Positions 6,978-15,885 of a stretch of 64,000 nt of DNA are shown here, in pieces. The translations under genes were made by a program, and so were the position numbers. Positions within the stretch are counted from its first letter, which is position 1, and every line of letters begins with the position of its first letter. The notes beneath the pieces are model-generated. The model worked only from the letters and a program-made list of their open reading frames with translations, ran no database searches and had not been told where the DNA came from. Origin of the DNA: Actinacidiphila glaucinigra (GTDB lineage Bacteria; Actinomycetota; Actinomycetes; Streptomycetales; Streptomycetaceae); assembly GCF_900188405.1 (NCBI RefSeq), contig NZ_FZOF01000021.1, forward strand, positions 17,924-81,923. Reading direction: 5' to 3'.

Positions 6978-9418
6978 GGCGCTTCGATCGCGGCACCGCA
7001 CGTGCTGCGGGCTTCGTCGCTCTGCTGGTCATGGTGTTCCTGACGGTCAACACCTCGGTGGCGGCAGCCGCCGACCACGCAGCCACCGGCGGCGCGGGAC
7101 TGCTGGCACCACTGAACGTCACCACCTCCGAGGGAGCACCGCTCAGCGGGTACGAGCTGCGGGCCGACGGCGGAGACATCACCGACGTCACCCGCCAGTT
7201 CCAGACCCTCATCCTCGGCGGGCTGTTCTCCCTGGTGCGGCTCCTGGTCGGGCTGGCGTGCTGGCTGATCGGGTTCGCGTTCAAGTTCCCGCTGCTCACC
7301 GCCATGCTCCGCCCCGCCCAGGCCGTCTCCGACGCTTACGCCACGCACGTGGTCGGCGCGATCGGCCTGGAAGGGGTGCTGCTGTCCTGGGCGTTCGTGT
7401 TCGGGCTGATCCTGGTCGCCCGCGGCAAGGTCGGCCGCGGACTCGGCGAGATCCTCCTGACCCTGGTGATCGCGGCCCTGGCCGCGTCGGTGTTCGTGCG
7501 GCCCGACTACCTTCTGGCCAAGGACGGCCCGCTGGACCAGACCCACCAGGCCGCGATCGAACTCGCCGCAATCACCAGCAACTCCTACTTCGGCTCCACT
7601 CCCACCAGCGGCCCGGGCAGCCCAGCCTGCGACCGGGTCGACCGCCCCGCACCGGCCAGCTGCACCGGGGCGATGGCAACTGGCGGAGTTGACGTGGCGA
7701 AGTCCGTGCAGGACGCCCTGACCAACGCGCTGGTCGTCAAGCCATTCCAACTGCTGCAGTACGGACGGCTCCTGGACGACGGCAAGCCGGAGAACCGGGC
7801 CGCCTACGCGGCGCACCTGAAAATGGTGAAGAGCACGGATGCCGACACCGACCGCGACTCCAGCGCGTGCGATCGGATCCCGGGACCGGCAAAGGACTAC
7901 TGCAACGGCACCGCTACCTCTCCGCTGGACCAGAGCCCCGAGGACGCGAAGTTCAGCGCCCTGCTGGACGAGCTGGAGGACGCCAGCGACGTCGGCAAGC
8001 AGGCCGCCGACTACGCCAGGGCCCCGTCGTGGGACCGGATCGGCGGAGTCCTGCTGCTGGGCATCGCCGCCGTGGTCGTCACGGCCATGGCCGTTTCGCT
8101 CGCGCTAATCCTGCTCGGCACCCAGGCCGCCGACGTCGGTGCGGCCGCCGTCGGTGGGATCACGTTCATCTGGGGCATGCTTCCTGGTCCGTCCCGCATG
8201 GCGGTGTGGCGGTGGCTTGGAGTCTTCCTGGCCTCGGTGATGGTCATGTTCGCCACCGCCATGACCATCCCGATGTTCGGCATCGGCATCGACGCGCTCC
8301 TCACCTCCTCCGGCGCAGGCCCGATGGTCGAGCGGCTGCTGCTGCTGGACGCCTTCGCGATTGCCGCGCTGGCCTTCCATCGGCGGCTGATGGCCGCCAC
8401 CTCCCAGTTCGGTCAGCGTCTCGCACTACGGATGCGCTACGCCAAGGTCGGTGGCACCCACCTGCCCGGCGACAACTCCGAGCTCGGCGCTGCGATCGGC
8501 GCGCACCTGTCCAACCTCGGCGGGGGCGGGCTCGCGCTGGGGCGGGGCGGGCTTTCCGCGCCACACGGCGCGCTGCTGCTGCGGCACCGGTTCCTGTCCC
8601 ATGCGCTGGCGATGACCGACGGGGCCGGCATGCCCGCCGATACGGGGCGGCTCGCAGGCGACGCCCTGGCCGAAGCTCGCCGGGGCCTGGCTCCGCTGGG
8701 CATGGCCGTTACCGCAGCAGCGCTTGGGGTGCGCGGCGCCTACGGCACGCTGATCGGTCGGCGCCCCGACGACGAAGCGCTGGCTCGCATGCGCCGTCCC
8801 GTGGGCCCGGGCGAGGAAGACGCCGAAGGGAACGTCGTCACCCCGGGCGAGCCTATGGTGGCCAACCGGCACACCGGTGAGCTCCTCCACGACCCGGATC
8901 AGCACCGGACGCTGCTGAGCACCCGCTTCCACAACCGGGCCGTCCGCTTCCGCGGCTACCGCATCGCTCGCCGCGGCGCCCTGGTCGCCTACGGTGCCAC
9001 GCTCGGCCTGCCGCGCAGCGCCTCCGATACTCGCCGGCACGCGAGCGAGTTCACCCAGGACGCCCTGCACCAGTTGCGGGTCACCGGTGGCCGCCTGCGC
9101 GAGGACGTCGACGACTGGACGGCCGCCGGGCGTGACGTCGGTCGCGGGGCCGCGCACGTCGGCCAGCGCTTGGCCACCGCCATCGACGTCCACGACCCGG
9201 CGATGCGCACTCGCGCTTTCGTCCGGGACGCCGCCGTCGGCGGCTGGCTGCTCGGCGCCAGCAGCTCCGGCAGCCAGGCCGCGCCCTACGATCCTCGCCC
9301 GTCCGGGTCACTGCCGGACACAGGACCAGCCTCCGACCGGCGGCGGGTTTTCGAGGCGCTGATGGAAGCTCAGCGTTCCCTGTGGGACTGGGATGACAAC
9401 GGCGGTGACCGGCGGTGA
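6974..9418 (+). CDS. TrbL/VirB6-like polytopic channel protein
   Basis: 814 residues from ATG 6974 (ATGA overlap). A signal-like hydrophobic N-terminus is followed by membrane helices at about 75-100, 125-145 and 150-170, an extracytoplasmic stretch of some 170 residues, four more helices (about 355-470), then a long basic, Arg/Ala-rich cytoplasmic tail. This is the architecture of TrbL/VirB6-type inner-membrane channel subunits of type IV secretion. The extracytoplasmic stretch contains two Cys-x10-Cys cassettes (7628-7663 and 7868-7903) like the one in the preceding gene. The frame stays open far upstream of 6974, but that part overlaps the ATPase gene and is not credible. Confidence 0.75.
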   Translation: MRRFDRGTARAAGFVALLVMVFLTVNTSVAAAADHAATGGAGLLAPLNVTTSEGAPLSGYELRADGGDITDVTRQFQTLILGGLFSLVRLLVGLACWLIGFAFKFPLLTAMLRPAQAVSDAYATHVVGAIGLEGVLLSWAFVFGLILVARGKVGRGLGEILLTLVIAALAASVFVRPDYLLAKDGPLDQTHQAAIELAAITSNSYFGSTPTSGPGSPACDRVDRPAPASCTGAMATGGVDVAKSVQDALTNALVVKPFQLLQYGRLLDDGKPENRAAYAAHLKMVKSTDADTDRDSSACDRIPGPAKDYCNGTATSPLDQSPEDAKFSALLDELEDASDVGKQAADYARAPSWDRIGGVLLLGIAAVVVTAMAVSLALILLGTQAADVGAAAVGGITFIWGMLPGPSRMAVWRWLGVFLASVMVMFATAMTIPMFGIGIDALLTSSGAGPMVERLLLLDAFAIAALAFHRRLMAATSQFGQRLALRMRYAKVGGTHLPGDNSELGAAIGAHLSNLGGGGLALGRGGLSAPHGALLLRHRFLSHALAMTDGAGMPADTGRLAGDALAEARRGLAPLGMAVTAAALGVRGAYGTLIGRRPDDEALARMRRPVGPGEEDAEGNVVTPGEPMVANRHTGELLHDPDQHRTLLSTRFHNRAVRFRGYRIARRGALVAYGATLGLPRSASDTRRHASEFTQDALHQLRVTGGRLREDVDDWTAAGRDVGRGAAHVGQRLATAIDVHDPAMRTRAFVRDAAVGGWLLGASSSGSQAAPYDPRPSGSLPDTGPASDRRRVFEALMEAQRSLWDWDDNGGDRR

Positions 9419-10542
9419 AGGCCATACGCAGAAGCTGCCTATTGACCGCCCTGTTGGTGGCGGCCGCGGTGTGCTGCGCCGGCCCACTCGGCGCGATCGT
9501 GGTCGCCGGGATCAGCCAGACCGCCATGACCAGCGGCCTGGCGGCCGTGACGGGAATCCCGGCGAGGATGCTCACCGCCATCGCCCACGGCGCCCAAGCG
9601 GTGCACGACACCTCGCCCCGGTGCCGAGGAATGCGCTGGCAGGTCCTGGCCGGCATCGCCACCATCGAGTCAAACAACGCCGCCGGCCACACCATCAACC
9701 CGGGCGGGGACATCAGCCCGCGCATCCTCGGGCCGCGCCTGGACGGCTCCGGCGCCGGCGGCAACACCACGGCAATCGAGGACACCGACGACGGCCGCTG
9801 GGACGGCGACCGCCTGTTCGATCGGGCCGTGGGCCCGTTCCAGTTCCTGCCGGCCACCTTCGCCACGTACGGGCGGGACGGCAACCGCGACGGCCGCATC
9901 GACCCGCACAACGCCGACGACGCCGCCCTCGCCGCCGCGACCTACCTGTGCGGCGACGGCCGCGACCTCACCAACGAAGACCAGTTGCGGGACGCGGTGT
10001 ACTCCTACAACCACTCCACCGCCTACGTCACCGACGTCCTGGGCGCCATCCACCGCTACGACACCACCGGAACCACCGGGGGCGGAGGTGCCGCCGCAAC
10101 GGGCGACGCGCGCACGGTCGTCGCCGCGGCGCTGGCCCAGCAAGGGGTCCGGTACTCGTGGGGTGGCGGCAACGCGACGGGGCCGGCGCCGGGGATCTGC
10201 TGCTCGCCCGGGCAGCACCAGGACGGCCGCCAGATCGTCGGCTTCGACTGCTCCGGGCTGACCCTGTACGCGTACGCGCAGGTCGGGGTGAGCCTGCCGC
10301 GTCTCGCGCAGGACCAGGCCTCGGTTGGCCGCCGTATCCCGGCTTCTGCCGGATACGGCGCGCTACGCCCGGGCGACCTGGTCTTCTACGGCCCGAATCC
10401 GCACGGCAACGCCGGGATCCACCACGTCGGGATCTACCTCGGCAACGGACAGATGATCAACGCCCCCAAGCCCGGCACCCGCGTGCGGATCGACCCGCTG
10501 ACCGCCCTTCCCGACTACGCCGGAGGAGCCCGCATCCTATGA
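9415..10542 (+). CDS. Lytic transglycosylase-NlpC/P60 wall hydrolase
   Basis: 375 residues. An N-terminal membrane anchor or signal (about 8-35) precedes a lytic-transglycosylase-like domain with the likely catalytic Glu in ATIESNN (E85) and the GPFQFLPATF element, then a C-terminal NlpC/P60 endopeptidase with FDCSGLT (Cys279) and HHVGIYLG (His337). Such two-domain hydrolases open peptidoglycan locally for Gram-positive type IV machines. Start GTG 9415 overlaps the previous stop as GTGA; the gene ends overlapping the next ATG. A sequence like its active-site block is found in CRISPR spacer 770-801, but not as an exact copy. Confidence 0.9.
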   Translation: MKAIRRSCLLTALLVAAAVCCAGPLGAIVVAGISQTAMTSGLAAVTGIPARMLTAIAHGAQAVHDTSPRCRGMRWQVLAGIATIESNNAAGHTINPGGDISPRILGPRLDGSGAGGNTTAIEDTDDGRWDGDRLFDRAVGPFQFLPATFATYGRDGNRDGRIDPHNADDAALAAATYLCGDGRDLTNEDQLRDAVYSYNHSTAYVTDVLGAIHRYDTTGTTGGGGAAATGDARTVVAAALAQQGVRYSWGGGNATGPAPGICCSPGQHQDGRQIVGFDCSGLTLYAYAQVGVSLPRLAQDQASVGRRIPASAGYGALRPGDLVFYGPNPHGNAGIHHVGIYLGNGQMINAPKPGTRVRIDPLTALPDYAGGARIL

Positions 10543-11201
10543 ACGCCCACCCCACGCCCCGGCTGTCCGGAACCGCCCTGACCGGCATCGCCACCGTCCT
10601 GGCCGCCATTGGCGCCGGACTGCTGGCCATGTCCGCACCAGCGAGCCCGACTCACCCCGCGGCGGTGTCCCAGACCGCGGCTGACGAGCCGCCGACCGTC
10701 ACCCAAAACCCCACCGTGACGACGCCGGCTCCATCCGCCGTGCGCCTCACGGGACAGTCGCGATCTCCACAAGCCAGTCCGGCCCGACAGCACGCCGTCA
10801 GCACGAGCGCGCCCGGCACAGGCAGCGCGCTTCCGCCGCCCGGTGCCGAACCGGAGGCCGACCCCCTCGTGCAGCACGGCCTGGACCAGGCGCGGGTCGA
10901 GGGCCTGACACCGGCCACCGCCCGGCATCTGGTCGCGCTGGCCAAAGCAATCTGGACAGCGGATGTCACCGGCGCCGGCCGGGACCGGTGGCCGGGCTAT
11001 TTCACCGACCCCGTTCCGCAGGCCGTCTACACCCGGTTCCGGATTCAGGCCGCCGTCGCCGACCGCGACACCGCGCGCCCCAAGGCCGCGGTGGTGCGGC
11101 TGGTGTGGGCGGGCGCCGACCCGGCCGGCACGTTCCTGGACGGCCGCACCGCCACCATCCGTCTGACCAAGAAGGGAGCGTCATGGACCCCCGTACGGTG
11201 A
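10539..11201 (+). CDS. Exported hypothetical protein of the secretion operon
   Basis: 220 residues from ATG 10539 (ATGA overlap with the hydrolase). A hydrophobic segment at about 14-32 is followed by a Pro/Thr/Ser-rich linker and a C-terminal globular part of about 100 residues. The domain is not recognised. Position between the wall hydrolase and the coupling ATPase implies a role at the outer face of the machine, by context only. The end overlaps the next gene by 19 nt. Confidence 0.65.
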   Translation: MNAHPTPRLSGTALTGIATVLAAIGAGLLAMSAPASPTHPAAVSQTAADEPPTVTQNPTVTTPAPSAVRLTGQSRSPQASPARQHAVSTSAPGTGSALPPPGAEPEADPLVQHGLDQARVEGLTPATARHLVALAKAIWTADVTGAGRDRWPGYFTDPVPQAVYTRFRIQAAVADRDTARPKAAVVRLVWAGADPAGTFLDGRTATIRLTKKGASWTPVR

Positions 11202-13837
11202 TCCTCGCCGACAGTGCGCTGTGGAGCGGCACGGCCGACCTGTTGCTGGTGGCCTGGAACGTTCTGCTGTGGGTGCTCGCCAACGCGTGGTGGCTCAGTT
11301 TGATCGCCGCCCTGGTCTGGGTCGGCTGGGAAATCACACGGCGCATCCTGTCCACCATGGCGCTCAAGGAGCGCACCTACGTCGAACTGGTGCCCGGTGG
11401 GCAGTTCGAGACATCCGAGGAAGAGATCCTGCGGTTCGGTGCCCAGTTGATCCGGGCCGCGTCCGCGGGCAAGTGGTGGGTGCCGCGCGACGCCCGCACC
11501 GTACGGATCCGCCTGCGCGCCGACGGTACACGGCCGCTGACGTACCGGGTCGAGGCCCCGGCATCAGCCGCACATATGCTCCAGCAGACCCCCTACGCGC
11601 GGGTCCGCAGCGAGCCCGCGCGCCCCGTCGCCGACAAGACGCGCCAGCACACCGTCCGTGCCGTGTTCTCCCTGCACGGCACGTCCGCGTCCCGCCTGCG
11701 GGAGGTTCCGCTCGAGCCGGACCCGCTGCAGCCACTCATTGACGCTGTCGCCGACCTGCGCGCGGACCTCGGCGACCTCGCCGAGGTGTGCCTGGACCTC
11801 TCCCCCGCCTCCAAGTGGCACCTGGGGAGCCGTCGGCAGCAGGTCGTCCACGCCTCCCGGCAGCGAGCCCGTCAAGAAGCGCGCCGCGAGGCGCAGTGGA
11901 TGGCGCAGGACGCCGCGACGTTGGAGGACTCGCTCGGCTGGCAGCTCACGCAGCTGCTGACGCCGCCGGATCAGCGCACCAGCCGGCGTCGGCTGATGAT
12001 GTCGCCGCGGCCGCCGCGGATCGACCGCGAGAAGGCCCTGGGCAAGCTGATGGAGGACACCGGCCTGGTCCGGGTGCAGCTGCTCGTGCGGTGCGCATCG
12101 GACCAGCTAGGGCGGGCGGAGCGGCGCCTGCGGCACATCGAAGCCGCGTTGGATGTCTACGCGGCCCGCACAAGGTTGTCGTCGGTGGGCTGGTCGTGGG
12201 GCCCACTGCGGTTCGGACCGGACCGGTGGCCATGGCGGACCCGGTTCGACGAGCGGTGGGCCAGCGGCCGCATCCGCCCACGCCGGGACTCCTGGGCGCG
12301 GATCGATGAGCTCGCCGGGCTACTCAAGCCTCCGACGACGCATGCGCGGCTGCCCCTGCTGGCCGGCGACATCCCCACCTACCGGCCGAACAAGAACCTG
12401 CTGCCGCAGGGCTGGTACCGCAGTGCGGACGGCACCGAGCGGCTGCTGGCCACCCGGGAGGCGGACACCCTCTTCGAGATCCAGGTCGGCAAGGCTGGCT
12501 GGGGCAAGACCACCCGCGCCCTGGTCCAGGCCGTCGCCATCGCGCACGACCAGGGCGGGCTGGCGTTCATCGACCCGCACCGCGACTCCTGGGCGACCGT
12601 CGCCCCTTACCTCGCCCACGACACGATCATGAACCGGGCGTGGCTGTTCGACCTGACCGTCCGCAAGGCCACCGACCGGCTCGCGTGCTGGAATCCGCTC
12701 AGCATGACCTCGGCTGCGGCAGGCCACGAGGTCACTGCCGCGGTCGTCGATGCGTTCGCCACCTCGCTCGGGTGGGGAGACGCCAACGCACCCCGTGCCA
12801 TCACCATCCTGACCAAGGCCGTCGAAGCCCTGGTCACGGTAAACACGCAGGCGGTAGCGGCCCGCAAAGCCGACTGCCAGGCCACCGTCTTCCAGATCCG
12901 CTCACTGCTGACCGACCCGCTCTTCCGCGCCCCGGTGGTGTATCGCCTCGACGACGACGCCAAGCGGTGGTGGGCCACTTCCTTCCCTGCGATCCCCGCC
13001 GACGCGCTGCCCACCGTCCTCAACCCCATCGACCGCCTCGCCGCCTCACCGGTCATCAAAGCCTTCCTCGGTTCCCCGATCGGCAGCTACGACATGCGCC
13101 ACGCCATGGACCGCTCCAAGGTCGTATGGATCTGCCCGGCCGGCACCGGACCCACCGACCGACTCCTGACCTCAATGATCGTGCGCGACATGCTCCGCGC
13201 CGGGCTGTCCCGCCGCGACCTCCCCGAGCGCGACCGCACCCCGTTCCGGCTGTATCTGGACGAGCTGATCTCCCTCAACGGCGCCGCCTCCAGCTCCCTC
13301 GCCGAGATCACCGAGCAGCTCCGCAAATTCGGGATCCGGATGCACGGCATGACCCAGCTCCTGCACCGCATCAGCGCGGACGTGCGCACCGCGCTCCGGC
13401 AAAACGCGTCGTCGCTGTCGACGACCGCAGGCTCCATCGAAGCCGTCCGTCACATCACCGACGAGTGGGGCGACCAGGTCAGCCCGGCCGACGCCGCCGA
13501 ACTCGGCCGCTACCAACACTTCGCCTCCTTCACCGTGAACGGCAACCGCATCGGTCCCCTACGCCTGCGCGGCCCCGAACTCGACCACGTCTTCCGTGGC
13601 CTGGCCCGCCCCAACGCCAGGGGCGCCTTACACCGCGCCACCCACGAGAACACCGGCGCCCGGCCCCTGGCCGAACTCACCGCCGCCGCCTCCACCCACG
13701 AAATATCAGTCCTTGACTTCCTCACCGGCCCAGAGCCCGGCACCGACCCGGATGCCGGCGGCCAGGGCCCCGACGAGCCCAATCCGACACCCACCCAGCC
13801 ACCCACCACCAACACCCAACAGGGGCTGTTCGCATGA
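11183..13837 (+). CDS. VirD4/TraG-like coupling ATPase
   Basis: 884 residues. Two N-terminal membrane helices (about 15-50) are followed by a long region and a P-loop GKAGWGKTT at about 436-444, then FRLYLDEL with Walker B Asp693-Glu694 and a RecA-like C-terminal half. The membrane anchor plus late P-loop is the plan of type IV coupling proteins that dock DNA or protein substrates to the channel. ATG 11183 has GAAGGGAG upstream inside the preceding gene. A Pro/Thr-rich acidic tail ends the protein. Overlaps the next gene by 4 nt (ATGA). Confidence 0.85.
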   Translation: MDPRTVILADSALWSGTADLLLVAWNVLLWVLANAWWLSLIAALVWVGWEITRRILSTMALKERTYVELVPGGQFETSEEEILRFGAQLIRAASAGKWWVPRDARTVRIRLRADGTRPLTYRVEAPASAAHMLQQTPYARVRSEPARPVADKTRQHTVRAVFSLHGTSASRLREVPLEPDPLQPLIDAVADLRADLGDLAEVCLDLSPASKWHLGSRRQQVVHASRQRARQEARREAQWMAQDAATLEDSLGWQLTQLLTPPDQRTSRRRLMMSPRPPRIDREKALGKLMEDTGLVRVQLLVRCASDQLGRAERRLRHIEAALDVYAARTRLSSVGWSWGPLRFGPDRWPWRTRFDERWASGRIRPRRDSWARIDELAGLLKPPTTHARLPLLAGDIPTYRPNKNLLPQGWYRSADGTERLLATREADTLFEIQVGKAGWGKTTRALVQAVAIAHDQGGLAFIDPHRDSWATVAPYLAHDTIMNRAWLFDLTVRKATDRLACWNPLSMTSAAAGHEVTAAVVDAFATSLGWGDANAPRAITILTKAVEALVTVNTQAVAARKADCQATVFQIRSLLTDPLFRAPVVYRLDDDAKRWWATSFPAIPADALPTVLNPIDRLAASPVIKAFLGSPIGSYDMRHAMDRSKVVWICPAGTGPTDRLLTSMIVRDMLRAGLSRRDLPERDRTPFRLYLDELISLNGAASSSLAEITEQLRKFGIRMHGMTQLLHRISADVRTALRQNASSLSTTAGSIEAVRHITDEWGDQVSPADAAELGRYQHFASFTVNGNRIGPLRLRGPELDHVFRGLARPNARGALHRATHENTGARPLAELTAAASTHEISVLDFLTGPEPGTDPDAGGQGPDEPNPTPTQPPTTNTQQGLFA

Positions 13838-14790
13838 GCACGGACACCAACCGCGATGCCCTCACCAACGCGTCAGCCATAAGCACCAAGCCACAAAGCC
13901 AGCCCAGCACCAACGACACCTACGCCCACAAGGTCCTCGCACTCGTCGCGCAGCACCGACTCGCCACCAGCCCACAGCTGCACCAGCTCATCTCCCCCGA
14001 AGGACGCCGCCAGACCATCTCCGCCGTCCTCAACCGACTGCGCGAGGACAAGCTGCTCTCCTACACCGTCCTGCCGGCCAGCAACCGCACCCGGGCCTGG
14101 TACCTCACCCCTCAGGGAGCCCGCGTCGTCGCGAGCTGGCCCGAACTACGCGGCCGCCCCGTCCAGGCGCCCTCCGGAGGGACCGATGCCGGCCTGCGTG
14201 CCGCCCACACACTCACCGTCCTACGCGCACACCTGGCATTCCTGCACGACGCCCGAGCACGCGGCGATGAGTACGGGCCACTCGACTGGGTGCCCGAGGT
14301 CGCTCACCGGCTGCCGGACACCGGCGGTGAGGACCGGCTGATCGCCGATGCCGTCCTTCACTACACCGCCATCACCCCACGCAGGCTGCAGTTTCGGGCG
14401 TTCGTCGAGGTCGACCGGGCGACCATGAGCAGCGAGCGCCTGTCGAGAAAACTGATCTCGTACGCGAGGTTCCACGAGTACCTGCCGCAGCTACCGGGCC
14501 GTCGGGGCACCGTCGCGGACCAGGACGCGATGCTCGCCTGGCAACGGTTCTACCCCCGCTTCCCACGGGTCCTGTTCGTCCTCACCGGCGCCGGACCGGA
14601 CGCGCTGCAGCAACGGATCAACGACCTGCGGGCCATGGTCGCCGGGCACCCACTCGTGACTCAACTGGCGGGGAAGGTACAACTGGGTGCGGCAGTGCTC
14701 GAGGACCTAGAGCAATACGGCGCAACGGGTCCCGTGTGGAGCCCGCTGTCCAGCACGAACGACGAGCGCCGCTCGTGGATGGAGTTGTAG
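13834..14790 (+). CDS. Replication-relaxation family protein
   Basis: 318 residues. After about 30 low-complexity residues comes a winged-helix-like segment (residues about 32-95: repeated short helices and a Tyr-Thr-Val wing) and then a nuclease-like alpha/beta core with WVPEVAHRLP and IADAVLHY. This matches the replication-relaxation (Replic_Relax) family often found on actinobacterial plasmids and integrative elements beside VirD4-like genes. It could act on the transferred DNA. No classical relaxase with a His-triad is present in the window, so this protein is the best candidate for DNA processing in the operon; that role is inferred. Confidence 0.75.
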   Translation: MSTDTNRDALTNASAISTKPQSQPSTNDTYAHKVLALVAQHRLATSPQLHQLISPEGRRQTISAVLNRLREDKLLSYTVLPASNRTRAWYLTPQGARVVASWPELRGRPVQAPSGGTDAGLRAAHTLTVLRAHLAFLHDARARGDEYGPLDWVPEVAHRLPDTGGEDRLIADAVLHYTAITPRRLQFRAFVEVDRATMSSERLSRKLISYARFHEYLPQLPGRRGTVADQDAMLAWQRFYPRFPRVLFVLTGAGPDALQQRINDLRAMVAGHPLVTQLAGKVQLGAAVLEDLEQYGATGPVWSPLSSTNDERRSWMEL

Positions 14791-15151
14791 GCGCCGATGA
14801 AGAAGCTACGCAGCCGGCCGCCGCGGATCATGGCACTGGACAACAGGGCTGTCGACGATGTGCGGCTGAGCGTGTTGGACGTCGCGATGCCCGCCGTGGC
14901 GCTGCGCTGCCCGGATGGCTGAAGCATGCGGAGCGCCTACAGGCGGCGGGAAAGTTAGCGCCGCTACCGGCGCGTGCACCGCCTCCAGACGCTGACCCGA
15001 GTGACGCGCCTTGCGCTTCAGCGGTGAGATCACTTCGATTGGACCAGGGTCCACACAGGGGTTCCATGCATGCGCCGGGTGCGCACTGCCTCCAACCCCG
15101 TCGGTGGTCCGTTACAGGGCACCTCAGTCGTCCGGATACGAAGGGTAACGC
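14791..15151. other. Intergenic stretch after the secretion operon
   Basis: No solid gene. A 41-codon reading frame (ATG 14797 to TGA 14922) begins immediately after the previous stop and looks protein-like at its start, but it has no recognisable family and could be the debris of a longer gene. The rest contains nothing I can name, and no strong terminator hairpin was found. Confidence 0.4.
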
Positions 15152-15775
15152 ATGACCCCCAGCACAGGAGACCGCCAGATCTCGGGAGACGACCAGGTCC
15201 TCGCCTCTTGGAACCGCATCGAGGGGTGGCTGACCCAGCACGCACCCCGTACTCTGCGCTCTCTCAATCCGCCCGGGCAGTTCGAAGCGATACGTGCGGC
15301 GGAGCGGTCGCTTGGAGTCGTTTTCCCAGGGGACCTCGTCACCTCTCTTCTCCGGCACGACGGTGTGCGTGGGGAAGACGATCAAGGTGAAGTCGATCCC
15401 GCGGCCTTCTGCCTGCCGTCGGAACACCGGCCCCTCTCCGTGACTGAGATTGTTGCCATGACCGGGTTGCTGCGGTCCGTCCAGGGCGATTCCGCGACTG
15501 GGGAGTGGTGGCGGCCCTCGTACCTGCTGGTGGCGTCGTACGACGTCACGACCGACGGCACGGTGCTCGACTGCAACAGCGGCAGGACGGGTGTCTTCTC
15601 GCGCATGAGTGGCTGCACCTTCGTTGGTCCGGCGTCTCTTGGTGGACTCCTGGCTGAGGCAGCCGACGGCCTGGAGCAGGGTCGCGCGCTATTCATCGAC
15701 ATGGATGAGGAGGAGATTGCGGACCAGGCACTCGATGCGGTGCCCTTGAACGAACGGGCCGTCATCTGGCCGTAG
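15152..15775 (+). CDS. SMI1/KNR4 (SUKH)-type immunity protein candidate
   Basis: 207 residues. Residues about 20-75 show the SUKH pattern: a helix with IEGWL, AAERSLGVVFPGDLVTSLLRHDG (strand-helix with the conserved LP-like and HDG elements), then alternating strands and an acidic C-terminus. SUKH proteins neutralise nuclease and other polymorphic toxins. The gene is tail-to-tail with a large secreted protein that ends in a NucA/NucB-like nuclease, which makes immunity the likely job. Unusual points: the toxin gene is convergent rather than upstream in the same operon. ATG 15152 follows GGGTAACGC, a weak ribosome site. Confidence 0.7.
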   Translation: MTPSTGDRQISGDDQVLASWNRIEGWLTQHAPRTLRSLNPPGQFEAIRAAERSLGVVFPGDLVTSLLRHDGVRGEDDQGEVDPAAFCLPSEHRPLSVTEIVAMTGLLRSVQGDSATGEWWRPSYLLVASYDVTTDGTVLDCNSGRTGVFSRMSGCTFVGPASLGGLLAEAADGLEQGRALFIDMDEEEIADQALDAVPLNERAVIWP

Positions 15776-15840
15776 TCATCTGTCCAGCAGTCGACTGCTT
15801 GGGACGGCCGTCTCGCGGCCGGCGGTCTCGTGCGTGACGA

Positions 15841-15867
15841 GGCGGCGCGGACATCGCCCGCGCCGCC
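15841..15867. terminator. Bidirectional terminator-like hairpin
   Basis: A perfect 10-bp stem, GGCGGCGCGG (15841-15850) with CCGCGCCGCC (15858-15867), and a 7-nt loop. It lies between two convergent genes ending at 15775 and 15886. There is no T-run, as usual for Streptomyces. Confidence 0.55.
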
Positions 15868-15885
15868 CCTTGCTGGTCGGTCAGG

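Noticed and set aside
14736..15155. A 139-codon plus-strand frame after the replication-relaxation gene
   Set aside because: Starts inside the preceding gene in another frame, low-complexity Arg/Ala composition.
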